In this document: one piece after another, positions 36,643 to 46,136 of the stretch
How the letters are laid out: each line of letters begins with the position of its first letter
Numbering within the stretch: the first letter of the stretch is position 1
DNA from: Bradyrhizobium sp. LLZ17
GTDB taxonomy: Bacteria; Pseudomonadota; Alphaproteobacteria; Rhizobiales; Xanthobacteraceae
Assembly (NCBI RefSeq): GCF_041200145.1
Contig: NZ_CP165734.1
Location: forward strand, 7,297,001 to 7,361,000
Length of the DNA: 64,000 bases
Reading direction: 5' to 3'
Translations under genes and position numbers: made by a program
The notes under the pieces: model-generated
Databases searched by the model: none
What the model was told of the DNA's origin: nothing
Seen by the model: the letters and a program-made list of their open reading frames with translations, nothing else

Positions 36643-36918
36643 ATGGCGAATGACCGAACAATAACGCGGCCCTGGTCGCTGGGCGAAGAGGCGAAATTGT
36701 TTGCGCTTCTTCGGGAAGGCGCCACAGCCGAGGAGGCTGGCGAACGACTGGGCCGCACGCGGCAAGCGATCTATGGCCGTTTGCAGCGCTTCCACAAGCA
36801 GCACGGGCGAGTGAGCAAAAAAGCCGGGATATTCACGCAATGGCCCAGTGATATAGCTCGGCATGGGGCAGAGCCTATCCGAAGTCGCGGGACACCTCCT
36901 TTGAAGTCGAACCGTTGA
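36643..36918 (+). CDS. Small helix-turn-helix protein
   Basis: 91 residues from ATG 36643. Residues about 8-50 (RPWSLGEEAKLFALLREGA then AEEAGERLGRTRQAIYGRLQR) look like a SANT/Myb- or GcrA-like helix-turn-helix used to bind DNA. The C-terminal 35 residues are basic and probably disordered. Likely a local transcription factor; target unknown. Confidence 0.68.
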   Translation: MANDRTITRPWSLGEEAKLFALLREGATAEEAGERLGRTRQAIYGRLQRFHKQHGRVSKKAGIFTQWPSDIARHGAEPIRSRGTPPLKSNR

Positions 36919-37149
36919 GGCGGCACTCAGACGGAATTACTGTCAGCCGGGCGTAACTGATCCTAAATATTGAGGTGCGACGCTAGCGCCACGAAATTGG
37001 CGCTTCTACGAAAATGGGTGGGCCGAGCGACGCGATACCCCCGAGGAAATCGAAGCCAAGCCGGCTTTGCGGCGGTTTGCCTCGCTCGCTAACACGCCAG
37101 CATCACGCCCGACAATTTACTTTGAGCCCCTTGCCGAATTGAGAACCCC

Positions 37150-37383
37150 ATGTCGAAGGCAATGGAATTGATCGTCGCGGGCTACGTCAAGGTGCAGGCC
37201 CGTCAGGCTCTAACGGACTTGTTGGCGCATCGCCGCGCCATGCTTGCTCAGCTGCAAACTGTATCAGGCATCAACCCGGAAAACGCGATCAGAGCGATCC
37301 AGGATGAACTGGCGGTGATCGAAGCCGGCCTCGAAGAACTTAAACCTCCGCCCGGTTCGCTGCCTGAGAACGAGTGGAGCTAG
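37150..37383 (+). CDS. Small hypothetical helical protein
   Basis: 77 residues, MSKAMELIVAGYVKVQARQ, with an amphipathic coiled-coil-like middle (RAMLAQLQTV, AIRAIQDELAVIEAGLEEL). Ends two bases before the next gene, so the pair is likely co-transcribed. No family assigned. Confidence 0.65.
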   Translation: MSKAMELIVAGYVKVQARQALTDLLAHRRAMLAQLQTVSGINPENAIRAIQDELAVIEAGLEELKPPPGSLPENEWS

Positions 37384-37385
37384 CG

Positions 37386-37607
37386 ATGCGCGTTAACAAG
37401 ATCAATTGGGACAAAGTCGGCCGTGTAACCGAGCCCGGACGATACAGGTGCTTTTTCGGATATCTGACCGTCACTTCAGATGACATTGAGGTGTGGACGC
37501 GCTACCCAGGCGCGACATTCACCTTAGTCGCGCGGCCGACGAGTGAGCAATCGGCGGGTGACGATTACCGTCTAGGCGCGTTCGATATCGGCGATCCTCA
37601 ACAGTAG
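37386..37607 (+). CDS. Small hypothetical protein, 73 residues
   Basis: From ATG 37386, MRVNKINWDKVGRVTEPGRY. Predicted soluble beta-rich protein with a GYLTVTSDDIEVWTRYPGA segment. Follows the 77-residue gene by two bases. No function recognised. Confidence 0.62.
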   Translation: MRVNKINWDKVGRVTEPGRYRCFFGYLTVTSDDIEVWTRYPGATFTLVARPTSEQSAGDDYRLGAFDIGDPQQ

Positions 37608-37939
37608 GACGGACCACCTTGCCTGCGGGACGGCGTCGACCGAGCGTTCTCTACGACTGGGTCGTGATCGGCGCGTTCCCGTGGCTCGTGAACGGAATCC
37701 GTGACGGTCAAGAACCATCGTGAGCTGTGACTGCGCCAGTCTCTTATCCAAACCGCTTTACCACTTCGGCGACCAGCAAATCCCGTTCCTGCAAATAAGC
37801 CTTGGGTCTCGATCAGGGTATCCAGAACGGAAAACGCGATTGCGAGATCGCGCTCTTCTCGCTTGAGCTGAGCGATCATCTCCTCTTGCTTGGCGATATG
37901 TTGCTCGCCTTCGCGGACGCGGCGTTCGGCTATGATCAA
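37598..37939 (-). CDS. Coiled-coil hypothetical protein
   Basis: 113 residues; the first half (RRVREGEQHIAKQEEMIAQL then KREERDLAIAFSVLDTLIE) is a clear coiled coil of a kind common in Bradyrhizobium small proteins. The C-terminal 50 residues look non-coding, so the natural end may have been lost. Its last 10 bases overlap the opposite gene at 37386. Confidence 0.45.
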   Translation of the reverse strand: MIIAERRVREGEQHIAKQEEMIAQLKREERDLAIAFSVLDTLIETQGLFAGTGFAGRRSGKAVWIRDWRSHSSRWFLTVTDSVHEPRERADHDPVVENARSTPSRRQGGPSYC

Positions 37940-38482
37940 GCGTTTGCGCAGGCGCGGAATTGGCCGCCTCTGGCTCGGGTCCGGCTCAAAACGAGCAAGA
38001 CGCCGGGCTGCGCACCAAACCTCGACAGGGTCGTCCGCGACCGCGGCGGAGCCCAGCTGTAGAGCCTCTTCGGCGCTATTGCAGTCGATCTCTTGCGCGT
38101 TCAGCGTCCTACGCCGCGGGTCAAGTGCTCAAGTTGGGCAATTGAAAGACCGCTTCACAAAGCACGTCCCTGCGAAGAGCAATCCATCCGCCGCGACGCG
38201 ACCCGCGCCAAGCCGCTAGGCGACGATCTGGAGGGGCTCGCTGGGACGTCGCTGGACAACGGCGCCGAACTTGACCCGCCGGCATGCTGCCGCCGCTTGT
38301 TCCAGACTTAACTCGCCGCAGCGACATCAAGCTTAACCCGCGTCTTCGGTTGCATCGGGCCTGAGGAGCGCTACCCTATCCGCACCGGACATTTCCCCCG
38401 TCCGGGAGCACCCCAGGCGAAGCTGTCGCGCCATCATATTCGGCGCGGCGGCTTCGTTGTCCGGCAACTGTGTGAGCTTCAT

Positions 38483-38740
38483 TTGTCGAATAAGCGCGAC
38501 GATGGCCGGTTCGACCTCGTTGAGATGCGACGACAGATCACGAGCTTGCGCTCGCAACACTCGGACAATCTTCTCGTCACATCGCGATTGAACCGCTTCC
38601 TCGTGAAGATTGCGTCGTTGTCAGAGCCACAGGATGCGGCCCACGCTCGACGTCTTCAGTCTGAATTCGTTCGGACGCTGCGAACTGTTGATCAAATCGT
38701 CTCACGAGGCCGATCCGCGAAGTGGGCAAGTATAGTTTAG
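38483..38740 (+). CDS. Small hypothetical protein, 85 residues
   Basis: MSNKRDDGRFDLVEMRRQIT; charged and helical (SRLNRFLVKIASLSEPQDA). A decayed homologue lies at 48860-49190, where LTEMRRQIT and, in another frame, NRLLIEIAHRSEPESAAQ are still readable. The longer similarity includes about 120 bases before this start, so the original gene may have begun further upstream. Function unknown. Confidence 0.5.
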   Translation: MSNKRDDGRFDLVEMRRQITSLRSQHSDNLLVTSRLNRFLVKIASLSEPQDAAHARRLQSEFVRTLRTVDQIVSRGRSAKWASIV

Positions 38741-38919
38741 GCGGCGGCCCAAGTAACACTAACGCACGGACGTTCTTGCCCGGATCGGGTTCACCGCCGA
38801 TGCTGAATGCAGTCGCGAAGTCGTCCTCGTTTCGCGTATCGACGCCTTCGCGGCGAGGGGTCGCCGTCCCCTGGGTCGGCGGCCCCGCCATGTGATGCTA
38901 CTAGCCTCGGAGGCCGAAA

Positions 38920-39187
38920 GTGGCTGTTGAATGGACGGGTGCTGAGCGGCGACGGGCCAGACGCAAGACGGTCGACCAAATGGTTATGATCTCGCTGCCC
39001 AGGCGGTGCGACAGTGACGCCTTGCGCAATGCGAAACCTTTCAGTTCTTGGCGCGGGCATACTACTACAAGTTACTCCGATCACACTGACCGACTTCGAC
39101 CTATCGTTCGACGATTTTAGAACGAGCTTCGCCTGCCGCCTCGTATGGCATCGCGATGCTTTCGCCGGGGTGGAGTTTGTCCAATAG
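38920..39187 (+). pseudogene. PilZ-domain gene with a frameshift
   Basis: A GTG at 38920 after a GGAGG opens MAVEWTGAERRRARRKTVDQ. At about 39001 the frame changes; VTPCAMRNLSVLGAGILLQV and TDFDLSFDDFRTSFACRLVW continue to a stop at 39187. The pieces match a small PilZ protein: an RRRxxR c-di-GMP-binding start and a FACRLVWHRD...AGVEF end. One surplus base (or two missing) explains the break. PilZ proteins bind cyclic di-GMP. As read it cannot make the full protein. Confidence 0.72.
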
Positions 39188-39619
39188 CGGGCCACGACCC
39201 GGGCACGGCGCCGCACGCCCCAAAAAGCTGGACCTCCTCCACAACGGAAGGGATGGCCTGAGCGCATCATTTGCAGTGCCTTCAAATATGTGAGGGCGCT
39301 ACGCGGAAGGTTTCCCGGGCTCTGGTTGTGGACATGCGTCGTGACCTAACCCGGCTCGCGCTCGGGAACGCTTGCTTGCTCGATGAACCCGAGTGCCGCT
39401 TCAAGGTCGCATTGGGAGAATTTGAAGGATCGGCCGGAAGAGCTGAGCGGGATCCCCTCCGCCTCGCAAGTACTGCCGTCGATTCAAATCGCTACCCTTC
39501 CACGCCTCGTGGCGCGACCGCCAGACGCTTCACTCTGATGCTCCACGCTCCGTTTACGAACCACCGGAAAAGGGCGCGAGAGAACGCTTATGATCAGCCC
39601 GTGCATTTTCCCAACTGCG
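39188..39619. other. Non-coding stretch
   Basis: No supportable gene or repeat. Confidence 0.4.
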
Positions 39620-39835
39620 TTATTGCGCGGCTGATTGTTGCTTTTGTTGGTGCTTAACGTCCGTGCCTGACGTGTATGCGACCAAGGCGAGATTGTAGGC
39701 CTGCCAAAGCGTGTGCCGGTCGATATCCGGAAAACACTTCAATACGAGCGATTCAACGTTATCGGCTTGATACGCCTCCAAGCATTGAAGAATAACGCAG
39801 CTGACGTCTGCGATGCTGTGATGTTGCATTTCCAT
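39620..39835 (-). CDS. Small hypothetical protein, 71 residues
   Basis: MEMQHHSIADVSCVILQCLE, with a strong GGGAGG ribosome site about seven bases before the ATG. Helical (AYQADNVESLVLKCFPDID, TLWQAYNLALVAYTSG). No family recognised, but the ribosome site and codon use support translation. It ends in a glutamine-rich tail. Confidence 0.62.
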   Translation of the reverse strand: MEMQHHSIADVSCVILQCLEAYQADNVESLVLKCFPDIDRHTLWQAYNLALVAYTSGTDVKHQQKQQSAAQ

Positions 39836-39848
39836 TCCTCCCCCTTGT

Positions 39849-40303
39849 GGGCATCAGTTCGTTCCGCGGCCCAGCCCCAATCCTGAATGCTGGGGCCATC
39901 TGGACACTGCTTGGCGGTCGGGATCACCGCGCATCTTGAGCCTCGGATAATCCAGCAATCAGGTCCGTTCGCTTTTGGACACTGGCGGCCTGTTCCGTGG
40001 CGCCCGCCCAAATGCCTCCATAGCGAACGCGAGCCCGCTTTTCGGTTGCCGTTCTGGTCTCCTCTCGTCTGCAAATCGAGGCTGAGAACAGACCGCTTCC
40101 GGGTGCGGCGATACAAGCGTGTGAGAATTGGACGTTAACGGATTTCCCCTGCTCGCCGCAGAGAATCCCTGTTCGCTAGCGAAAATTCCCTGCTCCGAGT
40201 TCGACGCCAGCGCGCCGCAATGCTTGGATTTGTTGGGTTTCTCAAGTATTTCGGCCAATTCTCTTCATCGACGGTTCCCCTGGGAATGTGGCGTTTTCCC
40301 TGT
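39849..40303. repeat. Dispersed repeat A, copy 2
   Basis: Collinear with copy 1 (32636-33124) with small indels; the iterated TTCCCTG-like heptamer is again present, but the terminal TTCG hairpin is missing. At its right end the copy runs directly into about 25 bases of the ADAVLxPN gene remnant (40305-40330), implying a recombination junction. Confidence 0.72.
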
Positions 40304-40430
40304 CACGCCGTTTCTGATCGCAAACCTCAAAGGCCCGCTAGACCGCGAGGCTTATGCTTTGAACCTCATCGCTTCCCAGACCGACAACTAGAATGGTGTC
40401 CCGAGGACCGCCTTAGAATGAGGGTGCCAA

Positions 40431-40616
40431 ATGGTCCCATCGTTTCATAATGCCGATAGACCCACCCACCGGCGCGTGATGGCAGTTGGCTTGGCGTTTT
40501 GCCTGGCGTTCGTCGCGATCAGCTTTTGGCTGCGACCGCAGCCGGCTGAGGATCGAGTGCTGGTGAAGGCGGACCGCCTGGTGCGCACCGCGGGCGAACC
40601 GACCAAGGCGAGATAG
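40431..40616 (+). CDS. Small single-pass membrane protein
   Basis: 61 residues: MVPSFHNADRPTHRRVMAVG, then one membrane segment (AVGLAFCLAFVAISFWL) and a charged tail RVLVKADRLVRTAGEPTKAR. The shape and the KADRLVRTAG tail match short Bradyrhizobium proteins I have seen; no function known. Confidence 0.6.
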   Translation: MVPSFHNADRPTHRRVMAVGLAFCLAFVAISFWLRPQPAEDRVLVKADRLVRTAGEPTKAR

Positions 40617-41428
40617 TTTCGCCCAGGGGTCGGGCCGGCTATCTAATTCTCGCGGCCCGACGCGCTTTTGTCCGGTGATCGCGCGCGCCGGGCCTGACCA
40701 TTCCCCGCTTCCCCCGTGAGGTTTGGCTGAACCAAGCATAAACCGATTCTCCGAACGCTCATATTCGGCTGTGCGATGGCCAGAAGCCAAGCGAGATCCA
40801 CCCGCGATGCTTACGATGCAGGGGCGGCTCGGCATATAACCCCCGCCGAAACAATCTGCCGAGCCTGGCCGGTCTCTCTGGTCCACTCCTGACGGGGATC
40901 ACGACCGGCCCAAAGTCTCAGAGCTTGATCTCGCCGCGGCTCGACAAATGGAGCGGCAAGTATCCCCACCTCACTGGCTGGGTCGAGGAGAACATCGCGG
41001 AGATGCTGACCTAGTTCTTCCGCCTGCCGCTGGCGCACAAGAAGCCCATGGCCAACGTGCTGAGCGGCTCAAGTCGAGCTAGAACTTGGGAATGCGCCTC
41101 AACTTTGCCCGGTTCGCCAAGGTGGGAGACTCTTGGCTCCCCGAAAAATCGGGCGTGCAGGTTTTGACTCGCGCCAAAAGCGATCTCGAGGACCAGCCGG
41201 GGTCTCGTTATCGGCCGGGTCCCGGTGCGAAACCAAACGGATCCTCGACGAAGCCAAAAACCTGCAGCGCCAGTCAGCCGAACGAAAGCCCCTTTCCCGT
41301 AAGTCTCCAGGATCTCTTCGGTGGGGTGTCCAACCGTGACGCTGGATTGATGCTTGACAGATGGCGGCGATGGCTACCCCTGACATAGATCTTGGCGCCA
41401 CCGCCTTCATCGACGTCGTGGTTCGCGA
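40617..41428. other. Region left of IS66 without a clear gene
   Basis: About 800 bases; open frames have no recognisable domain. The right end was joined to 44085 before the IS66 insertion. On the minus strand a frame crossing the restored junction stays open for several tens of codons (...LEIANHDVDEGGGAKIYV...), so a gene may have been interrupted, but I cannot name it. Confidence 0.35.
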
Positions 41429-41436
41429 TTTCAAGG
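41429..41436. repeat. IS66 target-site duplication, left copy
   Basis: TTTCAAGG, identical to 44077-44084 on the other side of the element. Eight bases is the usual IS66 duplication. Confidence 0.92.
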
Positions 41437-41530
41437 GTACGCCCCGCGATGAAGGCCGCCTTGTTCTGAGACGCGGATTGAGCACTCATAAGCACGTGTT
41501 TAAGAGCGAGCTTAAGAGCGGTTGCGGTTG

Positions 41531-41875
41531 ATGGGTCAGATTTCGGTGCTTACGAGGCCGGAACGCCGGCGGCGTTGGAGCGAGGATGAACGGTGTCGGA
41601 TCGTTGCGGAGGCCTTTGCGCCGGGATCGTGTGTGGCGCAGGTTGCGCGGGCTCACGATATTTCGACGGGTCTGATTTATACCTGGCGGCGTCGGCTTCG
41701 GCAGCACCTTGCTGACCAGGGCTTTGTGGAAGCGGCGATTGAGGCGGAGCCGATCAAGGAAGCGGCACCGTCCGGTGAAGTGATCGTGGTGGAATTGACG
41801 GGGAGCGGACGGATCAGGATTTGCGGGTCGGCGCCGCCCTTGCTGGTGTCGGCGGTGTTGAAGGCGCTGCGATGA
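41531..41875 (+). CDS. tnpA: IS66 accessory protein TnpA
   Basis: 114 residues from ATG 41531. RRRRWSEDERCRIVAEAF followed by VAQVARAHDISTGLIYTWRR is the helix-turn-helix of the IS66 OrfA/IS3-type transposase family. Its stop overlaps the tnpB start (ATGA), as in other IS66 elements. The C-terminal part binds no known cofactor. Confidence 0.9.
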   Translation: MGQISVLTRPERRRRWSEDERCRIVAEAFAPGSCVAQVARAHDISTGLIYTWRRRLRQHLADQGFVEAAIEAEPIKEAAPSGEVIVVELTGSGRIRICGSAPPLLVSAVLKALR

Positions 41876-42218
41876 TTCCGATCCCCTCTGGCGTGCGGGT
41901 GTGGCTGGCGACGGGCCATACCGATATGCGGCGCGGCTTTCCGAGCCTGGCTTTGCAGGTGCAGGAGGTCTTGAAGCATGACCCACTGGGGGGCATTTGT
42001 TTTGCTTCAGGGGGCGCCGTTCAGATCTGATAAAAATCATCTGGCACGATTCTCAGGGAGCGTGCCTGTTTACAAAAAGACTCGAAAGAGGAAGATTCAT
42101 CTGGCCTTCGGCTGCCGGTGAAGCCGTGACGATCTCTCCGGCGCAGCTTTCTTACCTGCTATCCGGGATCGACTGGCGGAATCCTCAAGAAACTTTGCGT
42201 CCAACGCGAGTTGGATAG
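41872..42218 (+). pseudogene. tnpB: IS66 accessory protein TnpB, frameshifted
   Basis: Starts IPIPSGVRVWLATGHTDMRR, diagnostic for TnpB. At a G6 run (41988-41993) the frame changes: the expected HDPLGG-HLF-CFRGRR-SDLIKIIW sequence is restored by one extra G, after which QGACLFTKRLERGRFIWPS runs to 42218. The intact length would be about 115 residues. Because the element looks recently inserted, a sequencing error in the G run is as likely as true inactivation. Confidence 0.88.
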
Positions 42219-42262
42219 CATTCTGCGATTGAACCTACCGGAAAATCTGATTCACTCGCTTC

Positions 42263-43999
42263 ATGAGTTTGAAGCCGGATGATCTTCCTTCGGATCTTGC
42301 CAGCGCCCAGGCGGCGCTGTTGATCGAACGTGAGGCGTTGCGGGCTGAACGCAGATCGCGGCTGAGGGTCGAGATCGAACGCGATGCGGCCGCGGCGAAG
42401 GTCACCCGGGTACAGGCCGAAGCCATCAATTGGCAAGCCGAAGCGGCCAACGCGCGGGCGGAGCTGTCGGACAATGCGGCGCTGATCGCGCATCTCGAGC
42501 TGCGGATCGAGAAGCTCAAGCGCGAACTGTACGGGCAGCGCTCCGAGCGTACGGCGCGGCTGATCGAGCAGTTGGAATTGGAACTCGAAGAACTCGCCAC
42601 CACGGCGAGCGAGGATGAGCTTGCAGCTCAGGCCGCGGCGGCGAAGACCCAGAGCGTGCGCGCCTTCACGCGCAAGCGGCCGGTACGCAAGCCCTGGCCG
42701 GACGACATCGAACACGAGCGCATCGTTATCGAGGCTCCGACGAGCTGCGCCTGCTGCGGCGGATCGCGGCTGGCGAAGATCGGCGAGGATGTGACCAAGA
42801 CGCTGGAGGAGATCCCGCGTCGCTTCAAGGTCATCGAGACGGTGCGCGAAAAGTTCACCTGCCGCGATTGTGAGAAGATCAGCCAGCCGCCGGCGCCGTT
42901 CCATGCCACGCCGCGCGGCTTCATCGGCCCACAATTGCTGGCGACGATCCTGTTCGACAAGTTCGGCATGCATATCCCGCTCAACCGCCAGAGCACGCGC
43001 TTTAAGGCCGAGGGGATCGACCTGCCGTTGTCGACGCTGGCCGACCAGGTCGGCCACGGGACCTTCGCCGTCATGCCGCTCTTCCACCTGATCGAGCGTC
43101 ATGTGCTCGCGGCCGAGCGCCTTCATGGCGACGACACCACCATCCGCATCCTGGCGAAGGGCAAGTGCAAGACCGGTCGGATTTGGACATATGTGCGGGA
43201 TGACCGGCCCTTCGCCGGGCCTGCGCCACCGGCGGCGGTCTATTACGCCTCGAGCGACCGTCGAGGCGAGCATCCCCAGAAGCATCTGGCCGCCTTCGCC
43301 GGTATCCTGCAAGCCGATTGCTACAACGGCTTCGAGCCGCTGTTCGATCCGCAGAAGAAGGTGCTGCCGATTACGCCGGCGTTTTGCTTCGCCCATGCGC
43401 GGCGGGGCTTCTTCGAGCTGGCTGACATCGAGAAAAATGCCCGGAAAGGTAAGAAGGGTAAACCGGTCTCTCCGATCGCGCTGGAGGCGGTCAGACGCCT
43501 CGATGCGTTGTTCGAGATCGAGCGCGCCATCAACGGCTGCGGCGCCGACGAGCGGCGCGCCATGCGCCAGGAAAAGAGCAAGCCGCTTCTCGAGGACATG
43601 CACGCCTGGTTGCTGCGTGAGCGAGAAACCCTCTCACGCTCCTCCGAGGTCCTGAAGGCTATGAATTACATGCTCAGGCGCTGGGACGACTTCGCCCGCT
43701 TCCTCGACGATGGCAGGATCTGCTTGACCAACAATTGTGCTGAGCGCGCATTGAGAGGCATCGCCTTGGGACGGCGAAACTGGACCTTCGCCGGCAGCCT
43801 GCGCGGCGCCGCCCGTGCCGCCATCATGCTGACGATGATCACCACCTGTCGCCTCAACGACGTCGATCCCAAGGCCTGGCTCGCCGATATCGTCGCCCGG
43901 ATCGCCGATCTTCCCGCATCGCGTCTGCACGAACTGCTGCCGTGGGAATGGAAGCTCCTGCGCCAAGGCGACCCGCCCGCCGATCAGCAGGCCGCCTGA
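42263..43999 (+). CDS. tnpC: IS66 transposase TnpC
   Basis: 578 residues, full length. An N-terminal coiled-coil leucine-rich region (to about 120), a zinc-binding CACCGG...CRDCEK segment (about 155-210), then the DDE domain: HGDDTTIRIL (about 290), ADCYNGF (about 350) and NNCAERALR (about 490). The IS66 C-terminal domain follows. All catalytic residues are present. Confidence 0.95.
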   Translation: MSLKPDDLPSDLASAQAALLIEREALRAERRSRLRVEIERDAAAAKVTRVQAEAINWQAEAANARAELSDNAALIAHLELRIEKLKRELYGQRSERTARLIEQLELELEELATTASEDELAAQAAAAKTQSVRAFTRKRPVRKPWPDDIEHERIVIEAPTSCACCGGSRLAKIGEDVTKTLEEIPRRFKVIETVREKFTCRDCEKISQPPAPFHATPRGFIGPQLLATILFDKFGMHIPLNRQSTRFKAEGIDLPLSTLADQVGHGTFAVMPLFHLIERHVLAAERLHGDDTTIRILAKGKCKTGRIWTYVRDDRPFAGPAPPAAVYYASSDRRGEHPQKHLAAFAGILQADCYNGFEPLFDPQKKVLPITPAFCFAHARRGFFELADIEKNARKGKKGKPVSPIALEAVRRLDALFEIERAINGCGADERRAMRQEKSKPLLEDMHAWLLRERETLSRSSEVLKAMNYMLRRWDDFARFLDDGRICLTNNCAERALRGIALGRRNWTFAGSLRGAARAAIMLTMITTCRLNDVDPKAWLADIVARIADLPASRLHELLPWEWKLLRQGDPPADQQAA

Positions 44000-44076
44000 T
44001 CTTCAGGCAATGCCATCATAGAGCTCGTCGTGCCCGCGCGCATGCGTCAATCACGCGGCCTTCATCGTATGCGTAC

Positions 44077-44084
44077 TTTCAAGG
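44077..44084. repeat. IS66 target-site duplication, right copy
   Basis: TTTCAAGG, matching 41429-41436. Confidence 0.92.
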
Positions 44085-44199
44085 AGCGTGGGGTCTTGCT
44101 GGACGCGCGCCGCTGCCACGGAAATGATAGCCGGCCTTCACACGCCTTGATTTGCTTGGCGATGGAGGCGAGCCGGCCGGGACGTCGGCCAGCTAAGGC

Positions 44200-45006
44200 T
44201 CAATTCGGTCCAAGCACAGCGTCAGCCTGCCGACTGTCCTTGCTGACGATGATGATCGTGCCGTTTCTGATTGCAAACCTCGCGCCGATCAGTTTCCGCA
44301 CCTTCTCCGTGACCGGAGACGGAAATGGAATCGTCGGCCCCGTGATGGGATCGCCGACCTTGATGGACTCAGTTGCGGAGCCTGCGATTGGGGCAGGCTT
44401 GATATAGTCCCGGATCAACTGAATCTCTTCGCGCGATAGGTTGAGCGAAGCCCGGTCAGGACGAGTTTCCGCCGGCGGCTTCGGTATTTCACTGCTTGGC
44501 TTATCACGTGCCTCGTTGGCGCTCGCGATCTGATCAAGTCTGGCTACGCGTAGCTTAAGCGCAATGATATCGCGTTGCAGGATTGCGATGTCCGCTTTGA
44601 GCGACTTGACCTGCATGAAGACTATGGTCGCAGAAACGCAGATGACGATGACGACAACGCTCAGCAATGCGAGCAACCATCGCTCGATATTTGCGATCGG
44701 CCTTGCGGTCAGCTCGGGAAGTTGTTCGCGCTGGAGGTGCCCACGCCAGATGCGGCGTGCTCGTTGCATCCACATCGCAATTGCGGTTACCCCGGAATCG
44801 AAGGTCGCGGACGACAGGGCAGGGGCCTCTTGGGGCGGATGAATTATGGGCGCACTGTCACTTCGATCGGAGAATGGCTGCGTCTCTCGGTCTTCGGCGA
44901 CGTGATCGTCCGCCGGTGGATGAGCGACGGCGGGCGGAAGAGTGCGGGACAGATCATCCTCCACGTGGTGATTGAGCCGGCCGGTATCCATTCTCGATGG
45001 AGCCAT
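44200..45006 (-). CDS. Single-pass membrane protein of the ADAVLxPN family
   Basis: 268 residues. A proline-rich cytoplasmic N-terminus (to about 100) is followed by one membrane segment (WLLALLSVVVIVICVSATIV, about 110-130), a coiled coil (KSLKADIAILQRDIIALKLR) and a C-terminal domain, LNLSREEIQLIRDYIKPAP ... DPITGPTIPFPSPVTEKV ... DSRQADAVLGPN. I recognise this C-terminal domain from several Bradyrhizobium proteins of unknown function. Partial copies of its 3' end lie at 23145, 40305 and 46436. Confidence 0.72.
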   Translation of the reverse strand: MAPSRMDTGRLNHHVEDDLSRTLPPAVAHPPADDHVAEDRETQPFSDRSDSAPIIHPPQEAPALSSATFDSGVTAIAMWMQRARRIWRGHLQREQLPELTARPIANIERWLLALLSVVVIVICVSATIVFMQVKSLKADIAILQRDIIALKLRVARLDQIASANEARDKPSSEIPKPPAETRPDRASLNLSREEIQLIRDYIKPAPIAGSATESIKVGDPITGPTIPFPSPVTEKVRKLIGARFAIRNGTIIIVSKDSRQADAVLGPN

Positions 45007-45334
45007 CTGTCAACTTCAGCAGTTGTGCCGTCGGGGCATCAAAGAGGGCACCAGACGATCGTTTTGCAAGCTGTGCGTTTGCGGGCGGGCGCCGCGCGGA
45101 CCTGTAAAACCCTCCCCCAGCATGGATGTGGACGTAAAGCGTGCCCGATAAGCGAGCCCCATGTCAATTGAGGACAAGGGCAGCAGCATTGGATCGGGTT
45201 GTCGGGCCAACCGAGATGTCGGCAAACCTGCTGGCAATGCCGGGAGTCTTCCCGGACTATCCGGCTCTGGTGGTCCGCACACCGACGAGTTGACCGCGAT
45301 GCGTTGCGTCACCACTACCGAGCACGGGCGGCTC

Positions 45335-45905
45335 GCCTGTCACCAACATCCGCAACGCGCCATCGCCGCACTGGCGCGGCCGGCTGAAGCCTGAGAACCG
45401 CTGTCTCGTGCAGTTTAAGGTTTCGCTGAACCGACTGCCTAGCGCGCGCAATTGGCGATGATCCAAGCTTGCATCAGCTCGTTCCAAATCCGGAACGCAG
45501 GGAGGAAAAGTCGCGGGGCGTTGCAGATTTACAACCTGCACAGCCATTTGAGATACTAAGCTCGTCCATTGAGACGACAAAATATATTTCATTCTTAGGT
45601 TCAATATGATCAGCGGGGGCGGAAAATGTTTGACGTCTATCGCAATGACAAGCGCGACTTGCTTGTTCTAGGTACAGACTCTGCCGTACCCGTGCTTTAC
45701 TCGGCGCATAAGTGGCGCAAGAGCAGGAAACGAGTTCTCAAGGTCAGCGACGAAATCAAGTCAGCCGTTCAGGCACAAGGCTATTATGTTCGCAGCTTGC
45801 GCGCCACCAAGGGGCGGATGATCGAGGTCGAGTAGGTCGCGAGGCTGGTGTTCTCCATGTGCAACCTCAACAGCATCACCACCAGGCATGCCGCCAATCA
45901 AGGAC
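45335..45905 (+). repeat. Dispersed repeat B, copy 2
   Basis: Second copy of the block at 33800-34345, about 11.5 kb away in the same orientation, holding a second copy of the 69-residue gene. It retains a segment around 45423-45465 that copy 1 lacks, so copy 1 carries a deletion or replacement. Confidence 0.8.
45626..45835 (+). CDS. Small basic membrane-anchored-like protein, copy 2
   Basis: 69 residues, [20 protein letters not shown], nearly identical to the protein at 34069. Differences are few and conservative, and no stop has been gained in either copy. GGGGGCGG lies six bases before the ATG in both. Confidence 0.65.
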   Translation: MFDVYRNDKRDLLVLGTDSAVPVLYSAHKWRKSRKRVLKVSDEIKSAVQAQGYYVRSLRATKGRMIEVE

Positions 45906-46136
45906 GCCTGCATCCATACATCGCGCTGCTTCTCGTCAGTGGTCAGGATAAGTGTTTGGGATAGCCTGCATCATCGAACACTCCCCCGCCGTTGACCGAT
46001 GATCCCGAGCGTCAGCCTCACGCCTAGCTGACCGGGCTCTCGCCGGCGAACGCGGTGATCCACCGCCAGCTACACCGCGCCACAGGACACGATCGTGTTT
46101 ACGAAAGCACGGGAAAAGTGTGCGGAGAATGCACGC

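Larger units (their letters stand above)
41437..44076 (+). mobile_element. Complete IS66-family insertion sequence (2,640 bp)
   Basis: The ends are inverted repeats starting GTACGC at 41437 and, on the complement, at 44076; 20 of about 23 bases match, including a shared GATGAAGGCCGC. Inside are tnpA, tnpB and tnpC in the standard IS66 order. The 8-base TTTCAAGG on both sides is a perfect target duplication, so the insertion is recent. TnpB is frame-broken as read. Confidence 0.95.

Noticed and set aside
38791..39285. 164-codon minus-strand frame
   Set aside because: It lies opposite the broken PilZ gene and shows no pattern of its own.
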